Shown here: one piece after another, positions 10,924 to 23,908 of the stretch
Position numbering within the stretch: position 1 is the stretch's first letter
Layout: every line of letters starts with the position of its first letter
Assembly (NCBI RefSeq): GCF_030272615.1
Contig: NC_081412.1
Coordinates: 683,590,583-683,650,582 of the forward strand
Reading direction: 5' to 3'
Source of the DNA: Cryptomeria japonica
Lineage: Eukaryota > Streptophyta > Pinopsida > Cupressales > Cupressaceae
DNA: 60,000 nucleotides
Translations under genes and position numbers: made by a program
The notes under the pieces: model-generated
The model's database searches: none
The model's input: only the letters and a program-made list of their open reading frames with translations
What the model was told of the DNA's origin: nothing

Positions 10924-11984
10924 TGTTAGGACCCGGGAGGCAACTGAGAGGGGGGGGTGAATCAGTTGTCTATTAATTTCAACCCAAATATATGACTTAA
11001 TTAAACTTGATGCATAATAATGGTAAACCAAACTTAATTTTGGTTGACAAATTAGCAGTTAATATTAATACCAGTGAAACTTAATGCATGAAATAGAAAC
11101 AGAAACAACATCCACAACTCATAACACAAATATTTGTACATGGAAACCCTGTAAGGGGAAAACCACGGTGGGAAACCTTACCCACAATCAGATGATACTA
11201 CTACATATAGTATGTGTACATAAATGGGGTCTACACATGTCGAAAGGCCAACCGCCTAGAGCTCACTACTCAATCACAAAATAGGAGTCACATTGACTAC
11301 AATTGGATGTTTAAATCCAATGATAATGTACTACTCAAAGTAGCATCTCCAATGCTGGATTCAGTATCGGTTAAGCTCTTATAATCACCTTCAAACCTTC
11401 CTTGAACATTCTTTATGGTTTTCTCATATGATCTTCAATATTCGTACATACCATGTCACAAAACCATATACCATATACCTATTACATGTTGCATTTATCT
11501 CACAAATGAGATCTTGCATATATACCAAAACCTAAGACCAAATGGGTAGGTTAGCTTACTAAAAATATTACAATTAGATAAGATGTGATGCATCATGTCG
11601 GCTCAATACATTTACAATAATATTCAATCAATAAATCATCTCCAAATGTGTCGTGCTAATCTGGAATAGATAACATGTGTCGGTGCATAACCTAGACCAA
11701 TTTATCGGTAACAACAAATATGTCAACCCGATTAGACCAATAACCAAATCCAAATATCCAAAACATGTCTTCAACATAACCAAGTGATCTTCAGATGATA
11801 ACAAGTCATCCTTCACGTCGGTGAACAATATAATCTATCGGTGAGCATATATCGATGACTGTGCATAAGTCACTGAACATGTCGGTGAACAACAATGTGC
11901 CGGTTCAATGTAACTATAGATCTCCAGAAGGATAAGTGTTGACATCAATGACAAAACTAATGCAACATATCCATAATACCAACA
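10924..11984 (-). repeat. 3' LTR of A2
   Basis: TGTTAGGACC to ATACCAACA on the plus strand, 1,061 bp, the partner of 37852-38873. The shared A-family landmarks are present: a G-run near 10952 and the GTGGTTTTT-core motif (complement) near 11138-11185. Confidence 0.93.
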
Positions 11985-12238
11985 ATCTCCCCCTTTGGCA
12001 TTGATGGCAACACTAGATGGAAAAACATCTAAGTGCCAAAGTTGAAATTCCAAAAACCAAAAACCAAAATGCAAAGAGTGTAAATCTCTCCCCCAATGAA
12101 TAATCTCTCCCCAAAGGATACTATTTTTCCATATATATCTCCTCCCCTTTGACATATAATGCCAAAGTAATTCAAATGCCAGAATATACAACTCAACTCA
12201 TATAATAAATAATAACCAGTTGTTATAACCAACTACTC
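11985..12238 (-). other. A2 3' untranslated piece with polypurine tract
   Basis: On the minus strand CAAAGGGGGAGAT adjoins the 3' LTR. The rest is noncoding A-family sequence with CTCCCCC blocks and ends at the G insertion. TSD copy TACTC lies at 12234-12238. Confidence 0.86.
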
Positions 12239-14603
12239 TGTGAGGCCTCACCTCGACTCAGTCTGACATTTCAGTGGCTTTTATATTGAGACTATTATGG
12301 ATACTTTATTTTGATGCATTTTGGAATTTAGAACTTATATGATTTTAGGATTTGCATAACATTGCTATATATTGATGATTTATTTATATGCTTTATGAGA
12401 TAGAACACTACATGATTTTTGAATAAGATGAAATTGTGGTGATAAATGTTGTTATTGAATTTGCAGGACTTTACTATGATAATAGAATTATGATGTATGT
12501 TTAAGTTTAGGTGAATTAGGAGGAATTGCTTATGTGAAATTGCTTGGATAAAAGATGTATTTAATTTGTTCAGATGTAAATTGTATGCAAGTGATGATGT
12601 GTATTATTATTCCTTTGAATTATATTATATGTGGATATTTGAAAGTACTAGTGTGTAAATTGAGATGCGCAGGAAATTATCCATGTGACCATGGAAATAT
12701 TGTGGAGAACCAAACCTAGACCTATGTATGTTCGTAAGCCAGGGGTTGTCTATTCGGAGAGACAACACCCCATTTGTGTTGTATTTTATTCGTAACAGTA
12801 TATGTTGCATGTGTGTTAAGTGTAATTTAATTGATTTGCGTAAAATCCACAAGAGACGATTTCATGTATTAAATTGTAAAAGTGTTTTCTTTGTGTCACT
12901 TGACACGTGTGGATTTATGTTTAAATTTTTATTTTTGTCTCTTGGTGGGAAAGTGTTCAACAATATCTTTTTCAATTAATGTAACCTGATGTCATAAATA
13001 CCTTGGGTAAAGAATCTTTGGGGTGGTCAACATAGATTTGACCCGAAAATAAACTTCAGAGGGGTTTAAAATGGGTTAAATGAACACCTAGGGGTAGTTT
13101 AATAGGGTTTCCTAAAGCCCATAAGGTATACCTAAAGGTTAGGGGTAATTTTAGGCAAGTTTCTACTCCTAAGTGACCTTTTAGACACCCTAAAAATTGA
13201 CTTTTCTGAGTTGTGCAAAAATTGAAATTAGAAGATTGAACCTAGTTGTAAACTTTCCTTTTGGAATGAGAGTTTCCTTTCCCATTCTATCTTACCTTCC
13301 TCTTTAGTTTTTAGAAACTTGTGAGAACTCTCACAAGGAGCTTCTTAAGAAAGAATTTAAAAATTTGAGGGTAATCACCGACTCTCCTTTTTTGGAGACA
13401 AGAGAAATTTTGAAAAGAATAGAATAGATTTGGAATAGTGAAATTTGGCTAAGGGTAGAAGGAGAAGATCCATGGAATTGGGCAACTCATCCTCAACAAT
13501 ACTAACCTACCTTTGGGTAGATTAAGGTTGGTTTCCTTCTTCCTAAAATGGCTTCTTTTTGCATGTGTTTGAAAGTATGTTGGTGAAAGAAATTTGCTTC
13601 CTTGCATGTTCTTTTTTTTGGGAATTTCGTTTGGTATTTTGTGTTATGTTTTGTATATGTTTTTGGGAGTCTTCAAGACCTCTTACTCTTGGGAGAGAGG
13701 AGGATCTTATGGGTGGTAGCAGTGACAACCCTTGAGTGAGAGACTCTCGTTATGAGAATGATCACAAGGGATTTTTGTGTGACCCTTTCTGCATGGCCTG
13801 TTTGTGCAATGGGGGTCATAAGGAGGGATATAAGGCTAGAATGCCTTGGGGGGCATAAGGAATAAGGGGTTGAAATTCTTGATGTATTTGTTGTGCCATG
13901 AGGTGGTTACATGTTTTTCCATACTTGCAGTTCTCCTCAGGGTATTGCTCCACTACCACCCTTAAAAAGGTCATCACCAAAGTGTGGTGCAATGTAACTA
14001 GGATGGGAGTGTGTTTGTATTTGTGTGCAATCTGTCTTTTGTGTTTGCATGTTTGTTTCTCGTCAAGGGCTTGGTTCTCTGAGCTCGGGGGTGCTACCAG
14101 TTAGCCTAGGCTGGGAGGTGAGCACTCCATGGTCATAGTTGTCATTTAATATGCAGGATTATTGGGAGAAAAGAATAGGACATGTGGAAGGTTGCAGGAG
14201 TTATCGTTGCAGAAAATTATTTGCAGTTGTAAATATTAGTTTTAAAAGGAGAAATATATCCTCATTCGTTGAAATGAGATGTTATTTGTAAAATAGAAAA
14301 TATTATGTATTTTGCAGAAAAGATAAATGGTTTATTCTAAGATTTTGTTCTAGAGTTAAGGTTAAATTTTGTAGTCTTTAATATTTCTTGAAAGAAATGA
14401 GTTAAATTTGTTCTCTTATTTATTGAAAAAAAAATAGAATTGATTTTGCATGCATGCATGGGCTGAAAAATAAAGGCACTTTGGAGTATACATGGAAATG
14501 TAAAAAGTATATAAATTAAATCCGTGATCTTACTTTGTTTGTGGTTTCATTTTAAATACAGAAAAATAAAATCTATAATTAACATAATCATTTCTATAGT
14601 TAA
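12239..14603 (+). repeat. 5' LTR of G, first part
   Basis: Begins TGTGAGGCCTCACC, which contains the palindrome GTGAGGCCTCAC. It matches 29345-31737 of the 3' LTR closely and stops where T is inserted (TSD GTTAA at 14599-14603). Its small open frames (for example 12728-12979) also occur in the partner LTR without sign of selection. Confidence 0.93.
14599..14603. repeat. TSD of T, left copy
   Basis: GTTAA, identical to 22462-22466. The uninterrupted site is visible in the other LTR of G at about 31735-31742. Confidence 0.94.
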
Positions 14604-15818
14604 TGTAAAGCGGAAAATCGAACCCTAGGTGTTCCCCCCACTCCAAGGAGAGAGAAAGGAGGTCAGTAGGATTGACGGTTTTCACTTAGGAGATACTTTA
14701 CATTCAAAAGAGGGGTTGAAACTCACAAACTCCAATCCCACACAATGCAAGATTGAATTCTAAATGAGTTTCAAGGGTTGAGACAGCAAGGATACCCTCT
14801 TTTGTAAAGAATGTAGATAGAAGGATTGAACTAGGAGTGTATGTGAAAGTAGGAAAGATTCGCTTGTAGACAGAGATAGAGACATGGGATGGAGCTACGG
14901 ACCTAGAATTAGCAGTAAAATGTCAAGACGATGCTGTCCTACAAGTTTGAGTGAAAATTGACGGGACGATGGCGCCCGGAGTGCACACGGTCCTCCGAAA
15001 AATCTGCGAAACAAAGGGGGATTTGTTCGTCTCTGCACAAGGATTCCAGATCTTCAATTACAGTCGCGTACCTACAACCTACACATAGAAAAGAGAGGAT
15101 GATTGGGGGGTTAGGGATTAGGGTTTTTCCTTCAGGTCAAACTCCAGTTTTGGAATTAACCAAGAAATGAGAATGCTGTAAATGTAAATGTTTGTAATGT
15201 AATAAAGTACTAATACCTCGTTGTAAGAATGTTTGTATTCTTACATGCGAAGGTGTAATGATGTTGTATGTTGTATGTGATCTCCTCTTCAATGGTTGAG
15301 TCCTTGTCTTGAATGCAACACTTAGCCTTGAATGGAGACTTAGAATGCTCAATTGCTTGAAAGAATGCTTGAATGTTTGAATGTTTGAATATCGCTTCCG
15401 CCTCTTGTAAGCATATGTTTTTCCTCCTCAAAATGGGAGAGGAAATGTAGTTTATATACTTGTCAATTAGGGTTAGAAGACTGATTTTTCCAACCTTAGG
15501 CCGACCTAGGAACATTATTTTCCAATTTGCAAACTTGAAGACCCAATGCCCAAGAAGAGACCAGGGCGCTAGGTGCCATGGTCCTGAGGGACCAGGGCGC
15601 TAGGCACCATGGTCCTGAAGGACCAAAGCGCTGGGCGCTATGGTCCCACCTCCCAGGACAACAGGGTGCAAGGAGGATCAGGCCAAGGTGCAGAAAAGAT
15701 GCAGTTTTTGATGTCGCAAATAGGTTTCGGGGTCTCTATTCAGGTTCAACGTTGCGCCGCCATCATGAAGACCCTAATGTAGTCGAAATTGCAAGTGTCA
15801 CAATTTTACGATGCTACA
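14604..15818 (-). repeat. 3' LTR of T
   Basis: 1,215 bp partner of 21184-22461. It contains about three copies of a 31-bp GC-rich tandem repeat at 15558-15650, against four in the 5' LTR. Confidence 0.94.
15558..15650. repeat. 31-bp tandem repeat in T 3' LTR, about 3 copies
   Basis: Unit built on GACCAGGGCGCTAGG followed by CACCATGGTCCTGAAG. The unit holds a near-palindromic GGCGCC/CCATGG block and is GC-rich in otherwise AT-rich DNA. Confidence 0.9.
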
Positions 15819-16702
15819 TTTATCCCCCACTTTAGTGGGAGTATAAGTGTACGCCCATACTTCCGGTAAAGTACAAGGAAACAACATTGAAAGACTTTCA
15901 CCACGTCAAGGAGGCAAGATACACCAAGCCCCCAGTGGACTAAGGATCTTATGACTTCGATTGACAAAGTAAAAGGGAAGATCATGAGGGAGAACCATGA
16001 CTATCAGTAGTAAGGTTCCCTCACTATGAGTCATGCAAGAAAAATACCAAAAATTTTCAAGGCAAGGCTAAGTTCACCAAGAAATTTTCAAGAATCTTGA
16101 AGAGATATGGATGGAGTGTATGCCCCCTATGTTAAAGTGATCACACACGCCTCATCGGGGGTGATTGCTTTAAGGTAGTGATACACATTAAAAATGAGAA
16201 GGGAAAGGAGCATGTTATCACAAAGATTTAGCCCCCAAGTGTGAGATAAACCCAAGGATAATAGACACAAAACAAAAATCACGAGGTGACTTTGCTTTCC
16301 TTGGGGTCAATATGTTGTATGATAATCCATGTATATCATATGTATGTATGCATAATTGTTCTTCATTCCCCAATCAAGGAAGCTCACCTAGAAGAAGGGA
16401 ACACATGTGTCTTTTGAGTCAACATGAGAGAGACCAAAAGAGATCTCAATGCTTTGCATCATCCTCAAGTAGACAACACTAAGGACAACAAATAGAAGAA
16501 TGAGAATAACACATAGAAGAAGTAACAAAAGAGATCAAGAGAGGAGGAGAGAATCTGCTATGCTAATGAACTAGTCTAGCACGTCATCCACCCCCCGATC
16601 TTGCTGATCAATATTTCGGGAAGGCAGGAAACATGCTAGAGGAGGAACATCCAACACAGCAGATGGAGCTATCACAAGATCCAAACAAGGGCTATGTTCA
16701 TG
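15819..16702 (-). other. T polypurine tract and 3' noncoding stretch
   Basis: The minus strand has AGTGGGGGATAAA directly before the 3' LTR (15819-15831), a good PPT. The rest, 15834-16702, lies between the end of the gag frame and the LTR. I find no RT, integrase or other coding signal in it. Confidence 0.82.
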
Positions 16703-19700
16703 TTACAAGCCACGTTGTTCTTGTCTAGGAGCTAGGATAAGTGCTTTAGAAAATTTGTTAGATAAATGGTTATCAATATCAACATATTCATATTCACTAT
16801 CAGAAGCAAGAGAAGTAACATTTTCATCATGAATAACATTTTCATCTATATCATCATCAAGATTTATAAAAATAGGATCTTTAACTCGCACAGGATCACA
16901 ACCATCATGCATCTTATGCTTAGGAGATTTTGGCTCAATTTTCGGCTGAGGAGAAAATGGAATAATACTAGCTGAAGGTGTTTTTGAGGATTGCAAAGTT
17001 TGAGAAGCAATTGCACAAGCTCTAAGACGACGCTTTCATCGGCGTTCATGCACAGAACGATTTCGTCTAGTCTTAGTAGGAAGTTGAGAAGATTGAGGAG
17101 GAGGAATGTTCTCATCCTTATCACTTGGGTGTTTAGGTTGTGGTCTCTTAGGTTGGGTAATAGGAGAAGAGGAAGGTCTCTTCTCTCTATAAAAGGAAGG
17201 AGGAGGAACTGCTCCATATAAAGAAGGAATATTTGGTTTAGGAAGGAGACCAAGTCCATCATGATAAGGAGGTATAGGTCTACTTTTAGAAAGTTTATTA
17301 GACATAGACATAGTCACATCCATAGGAATGGGTTGGGAATCTTCTTGAGGAAAGACATTAGTTTTATCTTTCAAAGGAATAACTTCCTTCTCAAGAACGA
17401 TAGGAATATCAAGTTTGGGTGTTCGAGGTTCACTTAGAGATAAGATCATATCTTTTTTCCACTTTTGATAAGATTTGAAAAGATGATCACTTTGTGGTGG
17501 AACAAATTGGAATTGTTTAGGCCAAAAATAATCAATAGGAATGCTAGAAGTTCTTTCGGCTGGTTTAAAGAGACTATGATTGACAGTAACAACTTCACCA
17601 TTATGGGGAAATTTCAAACACTTGTGAATAGGAGAAGCAATAGCTTTCATGGAAGATAGCCAAGGATAGCCTAGCTTCACACGAAATTGTTCGAATGATG
17701 GAATAATAGCAAAGCTCACATCAAAGGATTTGTTATGGACCTCAATAGGTAATGTAATAGAACCAATTGCAGGAGAAGAAAATGCATCAAATAATTTCAC
17801 AACCACATTTGTTTTGTCATAGATCACTTGATTCAATTGCAAAGTAAAAAGAAATTCTTCAGTAATGACATTAACCATGCAAGAAGGATCAATAAGCACT
17901 CCACGGCAAGGTGTATTCTTGACTTTTGCAACTATATATAAAGGACCATCAGGTGCCCTAATAGTTTCACTAGAATCAAATGTGATGGAAGGTTCTTTAG
18001 GGATTTTCTGCTGCTCTACAAAGTTAATCACATTCGGAGTCATAGACACAAGACCATCAGGTGAGAAAGAGGAACCATTAGTCTCAATCACATTAGAGGT
18101 ATGAGAAGGTAATGGATCGGTAAAAATCTTAAGATTTTGGTTAGGAAGAGCTACAGATGTGTTGCCTTTATCATTCACTCCTGAAATAGAGATAGTATTA
18201 TTATCAATCAAATCTTGAATTTTACCCTTTAAAGCAAAACATTTTTCAGTATCATGCCTAGGTTGATGATGAAATTGACAAAAAGATTTGTTATCAAAAT
18301 AGGGTGAATTAATCTTTGCAGGATCTATTTGCTTTATAGGAGGGAGAGTAAGCACATTTTGTTCCAATAACTTATTCATAATACTATGCAATGATTCATT
18401 CAAAAGAGTAAACTTTCTTTCTTTCTTGAAAAACTTAGAAATAGGAGGCACACCTGATGCTGCATTCACATTGTTGTTGGTGATGTTTTCATTGAACTTA
18501 ATGAACCCTCTATTCGGTTTAAACTTCCCAAATGGTTGTTGACTACTATCACCCTTATCACTTGGAGCCATAGGATTTGCTTGTTCCATTTGACTCACAA
18601 TCAGTTGATAATTGTGAAGAGTTGCACACAACTGTTGGAAAGAAGTAAACTCAGAAAATAGAAGTTTTTCTCTAATATCTTTTTGTAAATTAGAAATAAA
18701 GATTCTTTGAACATCATTGTCAGGTACTGGAAAAGAAATTTGAGCACACAAATGCTTATATCTACCAATGAAATCAGTCACTTTTTCTTTAACACCTTGT
18801 TGACAATGCATTAAATCAATCAAAGTAACTTTAGGGCTTATATTGTTTTGAAATTGTTGAATAAAAGCATTTGCAAGTTGTTGGAAAGAAGTAATAGAAT
18901 AGGAAGGCAATGAGCAATACCATTGTAGAGCCTTATCTCTTAACATTCTAGTAAACAGTTTTGCAAGCAACCTTTGGTCATGAGCAAAATCGGTACATAT
19001 TGTTTGAAAGGTCTTAACATGTGTTAGAGGATCACCTTTACCATTATAAAGCTCCAACTGTGGGATTTCAACATGCTTAGGGGGGATAGCTCAAACAATG
19101 TCAAGAGAAAGTGGGCTCGCAACATCAAATATGGGCACACTAAACTTAGATTGATTCATAGAGACAATTTGTTGTTGTAACGAAGAGACAGTTTACGCAA
19201 GATGGTTAATGGTCACTTCAGTCGAAGAGTTCATATTAGACATGTTAGATTGTGATGGAGGTATTATGTTATTGAAAGAAGGTATTGATTGAGAGTAAGG
19301 TGGTGGAACACTATGATGGTTAGTCATAGGAGATGATTGGAAAAAGGGAGCACTACAAGGAGGAATGGAATGGTTGAACGAATTGCCCCCTTGCGTCATG
19401 TTCATTTGTGGAGATGTAATAGGGACACTCATTGAAGGAATGAATGAAGAAGTCAGATTGAATGAAGGAAGAGGGTTGATTGAAGAGTAAGGATTGCCCC
19501 CATGACTGGTGATCATAGGTGGAATGTTTTGTATTGAAGTAGTCACTATGTTTGATGTAAAAGTAGGTATACTAGCAATAGAAGTTGTCAAAGGAATAGA
19601 ATGATTGACTTGAGTAGGAGGTTGTGTATAACCTAAAGTTTCGGCACAACTCTTCATAGGCATCACATTCGAATCCATGATGTGTGCAATACCACGCAAA

Positions 19701-20020
19701 ATATCAATTCCATTCTTATCACTTTGAACCATACATTTTAGACCCTCAATTAATGAAAGAGCTTGACTATTGGGGTATTCATGAGACATCCATTGCTGAA
19801 AATCATCAAATTGGTTATCCAATTTCGAAAGTTGTTCTACAGAAACCTCATGGAGAGCTTCTTCATCATTAAGAGGATTAGAGGAATTACCCATGTCCTC
19901 GTTAAAAAGGACATTCAAATTAGGTTCCATCTCTTCGGTAATTAAACCTTGGAAAGACTTAATTCTAAGGCTTCGTCTAACGGGAATAGTGTAAGTAGGG
20001 CTTATTGTTGTGAAACTCAT
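16703..20020 (-). pseudogene. T gag with protease-like domain, three stops
   Basis: One minus-strand frame of about 1,105 codons from the start at 20020, cut only by in-frame stops at about 19193 (TAA), 19088 (TGA) and 17036 (TGA). The N-terminus has VRRSLRIKSFQG and then a Ser/Pro-rich stretch. The retrotransposon-gag domain follows (LELYNGKGDPLTHVKTFQ, DKALQWYCSLP, QGVKEKVTDFIGRYKHL), with FCQFHHQPRHDTEKC in place of a CCHC knuckle. A retropepsin-like domain has VLIDPSCMVNVITEEF, with the DPS form of the active site. An acidic tail closes the frame. No polymerase follows. It likely made the capsid of a parasite element. Confidence 0.88.
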
Positions 20021-21183
20021 GCACTAGAGAGGGAGAGAAGATTTTGAATTTAGAGGTAGCAAATTTCAATAAAATCAGCCAATCTCCTAGATTTAAGCTG
20101 TTAAATGCAATCACAACAATCTCCCGAAATTTCAGAAAAAATGTCAGGGATTGTGGCGAACAGAGTGCACACGGTCCTCGCAACTTTTTTTGAAATTTTC
20201 AGGGATGAAAGTTATGATGATTTTAAAGCTAATCTAAAAAAAATGAGTGATTTTACGATCTGTAGATAGGCCAAATTAAAGTTGCAATCTCAAAATTAAA
20301 CCCTACCAAGATTGTTGAAAAAATGCAAAATTTGAATTTTGAAAAAGAGAGAGAAACTCAAATTTTGAATTTTATGATTTTAGATTGAATACTAAAAGCA
20401 ATGCAAGCTTTGAAATTTAAAAATTGACTCAATTTCATGCAAAATTCAATTTTGAAAGTGGAAATCAAAGTTGTTGCAATTAAACACTTAATTTCAAAAG
20501 TCACAAATTGTAAAAAATTGAATAAAGCACTGAAACTTTGAATGAATGCCAACACACTTTTCAGATTTAGGATAGTAAGAAACACAATTTTGACACGAAA
20601 TTTCAATTTCAACAATTTTTGAATGATTAGAGGCCTTAATCCAAGCAATCAGTAGACCAACTTTGACTTTAATTTTGAAAGTGTTAGAATTGATGAAATC
20701 AGCCAAGATTCTGGATTCTAATAGAAAAATACAGTAAGATCTAGCTCCCGAAATTTCAGAAAAAATGTTGAGGATGATGGCGCTTGGGGTGCACATGGTC
20801 CTCGCAACTTTTTTCAAAATTTTCAGGGATGAAAGATATTATGATTTTGTTGCGGAATCCAAAGTTATAGCCGATTTGGAGGTGTTTTGATCAGTGAAAT
20901 TAGGGTTTTAAAAATTAGGCTTTTGACACTTAACCACTTAATTTTCAGAATTAAGGCATAAATATGAATTGATAATTTGCAATAGAAGGGTAGATCTGAA
21001 ACAAGCATTAAAAATTAAACATTTCACAAGCTCAATTACTAAAAAGAAAATTTAGGGTTTTTATCCAATTAACCTCTAAAATTTTCCAAAAGATCAAACA
21101 TGGAAATGTAATTAAGGAAGCAAATTTTTTAGATCTAACCATGAATAATCAGAATTAGGATGTTCACGTCAGGTTCACCAAAA
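20021..21183 (-). other. T leader with repeated motif
   Basis: AT-rich leader between the 5' LTR and gag. Two diverged direct repeats of about 110 bp (about 20125-20235 and 20745-20855) share CCCGAAATTTCAGAAAAAATG and the motif GTGCACACGGTCCTC. A third relative lies in each T LTR (about 21545-21580). No gene is seen. Confidence 0.75.
21164..21182 (-). other. Candidate primer-binding site of T
   Basis: The minus strand next to the 5' LTR reads TGGTGAACCTGACGTGAAC. It starts TGG as expected for complement to a tRNA CCA end, but I could not assign the tRNA. Confidence 0.6.
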
Positions 21184-22461
21184 TGTAAAGCGGAAAATCG
21201 AACCCTAGGTGTTCCCCCCACTCCAAGGAGAGAGAAAGGAGGTCACTAGGATTGACGGTTTTCACTTAGGAGAGACTTTACATTCAAAAGAGGGGTTGAA
21301 ACTCACAAGATCCAATCCCACACAATGCAAGATTGAATTCTAAATGAGTTTCAAGGGTTGAGATAGCAAGGATACCCTCTTTTGTAAAGAATGTAGATAG
21401 AAGGATTGAACTAGGAGTGTATGTGAAAGTAGGAAAGATTCGCTTGTAGATGGAGATAGAGACATGGGATGGAGCTACGGACTTGGAATTAGTAGTAAAA
21501 TGTCGAGACAATGCTGTCCTGCAAGTTTGAGCAAAAATTGACGGGACGATGGCGCCCGGAGTGCACACGGTCCTCCGAAAAATCCGCGAAATGAAGGGGG
21601 ATCTGTTTGTCTCTGCACAAGGATTCTAGATCTTCAATTACAGCCACATACCTGCAACCTACACATAGAAAAGAGAGGACAATTGGGGGGTTAGGGATTA
21701 GGGGTTTGCCTTCAGGTCAAACCCTGGTTTTGGAATTAACCAAGAAATGAGAATGCTGTAAATGTAAATGTTTGTAATGTAATAAAGTACTGATACCTTG
21801 TTGTAAGAATGTTTGTATTCTTACATGCGAAGGTGTAATGATGTTGTATGTTGTATGTGATCTCCTCTTCAATGGTTGAATCCTTGTCTTGAATGCAACA
21901 CTTAGCCTTGAATGGAGACTTAGAATGCTCAATTGCTTGAAGGAATGCTTGAATGTTTGAATGTTTGAATGTTTGAATATTGCTTCCACCTCTTGTACGC
22001 ATATGTTTTTCCTCCTCAAAATGGGAGAGAAAATGTAGTTTATATACTTGTCAATTAGGGTTAGAAGACTGATTTTTCTGACCTTAGGCCGACCTAGGAA
22101 CATTATTTTCCAATTTGCAAACTTGAAGACCCGATGCCCAAGAAGAGACCAGGGCCAAAATAGGGCCAGGGACCAGGGCGCTCGGCGCCATGGTCCTAAG
22201 GGACCAGGGCGCTAGGCGCCATGGTCCTGAAGGACTAGAGCGCTGGGCGCCATGGTCTTGAAGGACCAGGGCACTAGGCGCCATGGTCTCACCTCCTGGG
22301 ACAGTAGGGTGCAAGGAGGATCAGGCCAAGGTGCAGAAAAGATGCAGTTTTTGATGTCGCAAACAGGTTTTGGGGTCTCCATTCAGGTTCAACCTTGCAC
22401 CGCCATCCTGAAGACCCTAATGCAGTCGAAATTGCAAGTGTCACAATTTTACGACGCTACA
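21184..22461 (-). repeat. 5' LTR of T
   Basis: 1,278 bp partner of 14604-15818. It is longer mainly because it has an extra 31-bp repeat unit and a small insert (near 22155). TSD GTTAA follows at 22462-22466. Confidence 0.94.
22170..22293. repeat. 31-bp tandem repeat in T 5' LTR, 4 copies
   Basis: Four units with GCGCTNGGCGCCATGGTC cores. The LTR pair was identical at insertion, so the copy-number difference arose afterwards or during reverse transcription. Confidence 0.9.
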
Positions 22462-23064
22462 GTTAAGTTAATAAATTTTGTTGTGCTGGAATTAGTTAAT
22501 TCTATTTTTATTTTTCAGAAAATACATCTCTATCATTTAAGTAGTTGCAGTAGTTTTCTTTTTACAAGCCAGCTAATTTAATAAATGCAGAAAATAAAGA
22601 TCTAACCCTATTATAGTTTTATTTAAATATCATCTATCCTTTCTGGTTGATGGAAAATTTATTAAACATATACCTTGATAAAGTTGGAGTTAGATATTTA
22701 TCTTAAATACTAGCAATATTTATTTTCAGAAATTGATATCTATAATAAACAGATTTATTACTTTATTTCTTTTCCTACATTTGAAAATCAGAATCTTCCA
22801 TGAATTTTGTTTTATTATAAGAAAAAAAAAGATAATAATATAGTTATATACAAATATATATAATTATATACATGCAGATTTCATGTATATACTGATATAT
22901 ACATATATATTAAACATATCTTAAAATTTACCTGTGAAACAAATGTAGATATAAATATAAATATATATATAGATTTATTTATACTTATTGGTTTTTTTTG
23001 TTTTTTTTTAAATGTATATAAATATATATGAATATATATATATATATATACATACATATATATA

Positions 23065-23099
<35 letters not shown>

Positions 23100-23142
23100 T
23101 ATATAATTAAAAAAAATATTAAAAAAAATAATAATAAAATAT

Positions 23143-23440
23143 ATATGGTGAGGACAGCGTAGGGTACGCAGTCCCTGTGCGGGCCGCGTCCAGCACAGAG
23201 GTTGCAGCCTCTATGCGGGCCGCGGTACTCATAGGGTCTGTGGCTCCCTATGTGGGCCGCGCTCCACGCCAATGGCCACAGCCACTATGTGGGCCGCAAC
23301 ACACACAGCGGCTGACGCCACTGTGTGGGCCACAACCCCCACAGTGGGTCATCCCATTGGTGGCGCCCCCTTCGCCTCCACCATTTTGGTCGCCTCTCCC
23401 ACATTCAACCGCCCACTGTTAAAATCGTCGCCGACCCTGC
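23143..23440. repeat. GC-rich degenerate repeat island in G 5' LTR
   Basis: TGTGCGGGCCGC-like cores recur about every 35-50 bases, separated by variable spacers such as CAGCACAGAGG. The partner island at 32443-32740 lacks one unit. Open frames here are translations of the repeat and are not supported as genes. Confidence 0.85.
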
Positions 23441-23802
23441 ACAAAATGCCCTACTCAAAAAATGGGGGTGTAAGAAAATTATAAACCCTAGCCGGGTAGG
23501 GCTAGGGTAGGGAGAGAAATAGAGGTCATCAAAAAAATAATAAAAGATAGAGCACTTAAATAATAGTAAAAGAATGTTAGGGTTTGCATGGTAGTTAAGT
23601 TTAATGTTTTTTTTTTTATAAAAGAAAATATTTTTAGGAGATATATTTATATACCTATATATAAATATATATATTTATTTCCCAATGTAAAAGATTAAGA
23701 CAAATTTAGATTGGTATAAATTATTAAGTTTTATAAACTATAGTTGCCTAAATATATGGGTTTGAAATGGGTTTTGAAAGCCATAAGGATATTTTTAAGG
23801 AT

Positions 23803-23908
<106 letters not shown>

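Larger units (their letters stand above)
14604..22461 (-). mobile_element. Non-autonomous LTR element T (TR-GAG-like)
   Basis: A minus-strand element of 7,858 bp in the 5' LTR of G. LTRs are 21184-22461 (5') and 14604-15818 (3'), beginning TGTAAAGCGG and ending GCTACA on the plus strand. The internal region holds one large gag/protease-like frame and no RT, RNase H or integrase. The LTRs are very similar (about 4 differences in the first 130 bases), and T is the innermost insertion of its stack. It fits the plant class of terminal-repeat elements with only a gag domain, mobilised by a partner's enzymes. Confidence 0.92.

Noticed and set aside
10924-11984. Solo LTR
   Set aside because: It shares a perfect ATAAG duplication and family with 37852-38873 and has PPT and internal sequence, so it is one end of A2.
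12728-12979. 83-codon open frame, also present at 29834-30085
   Set aside because: Both lie at the same place in the two LTRs of G. The copies differ mainly at amino-acid-changing positions, with no known domain. It is LTR sequence.
15558-15650. CRISPR-like repeat array
   Set aside because: The 31-bp units are contiguous with no unique spacers, and this is plant LTR DNA.
14604-22461. Host gene for the 673-codon frame at 17036-19057
   Set aside because: It is flanked by LTRs, a PPT and TSDs and contains a retrotransposon gag domain.
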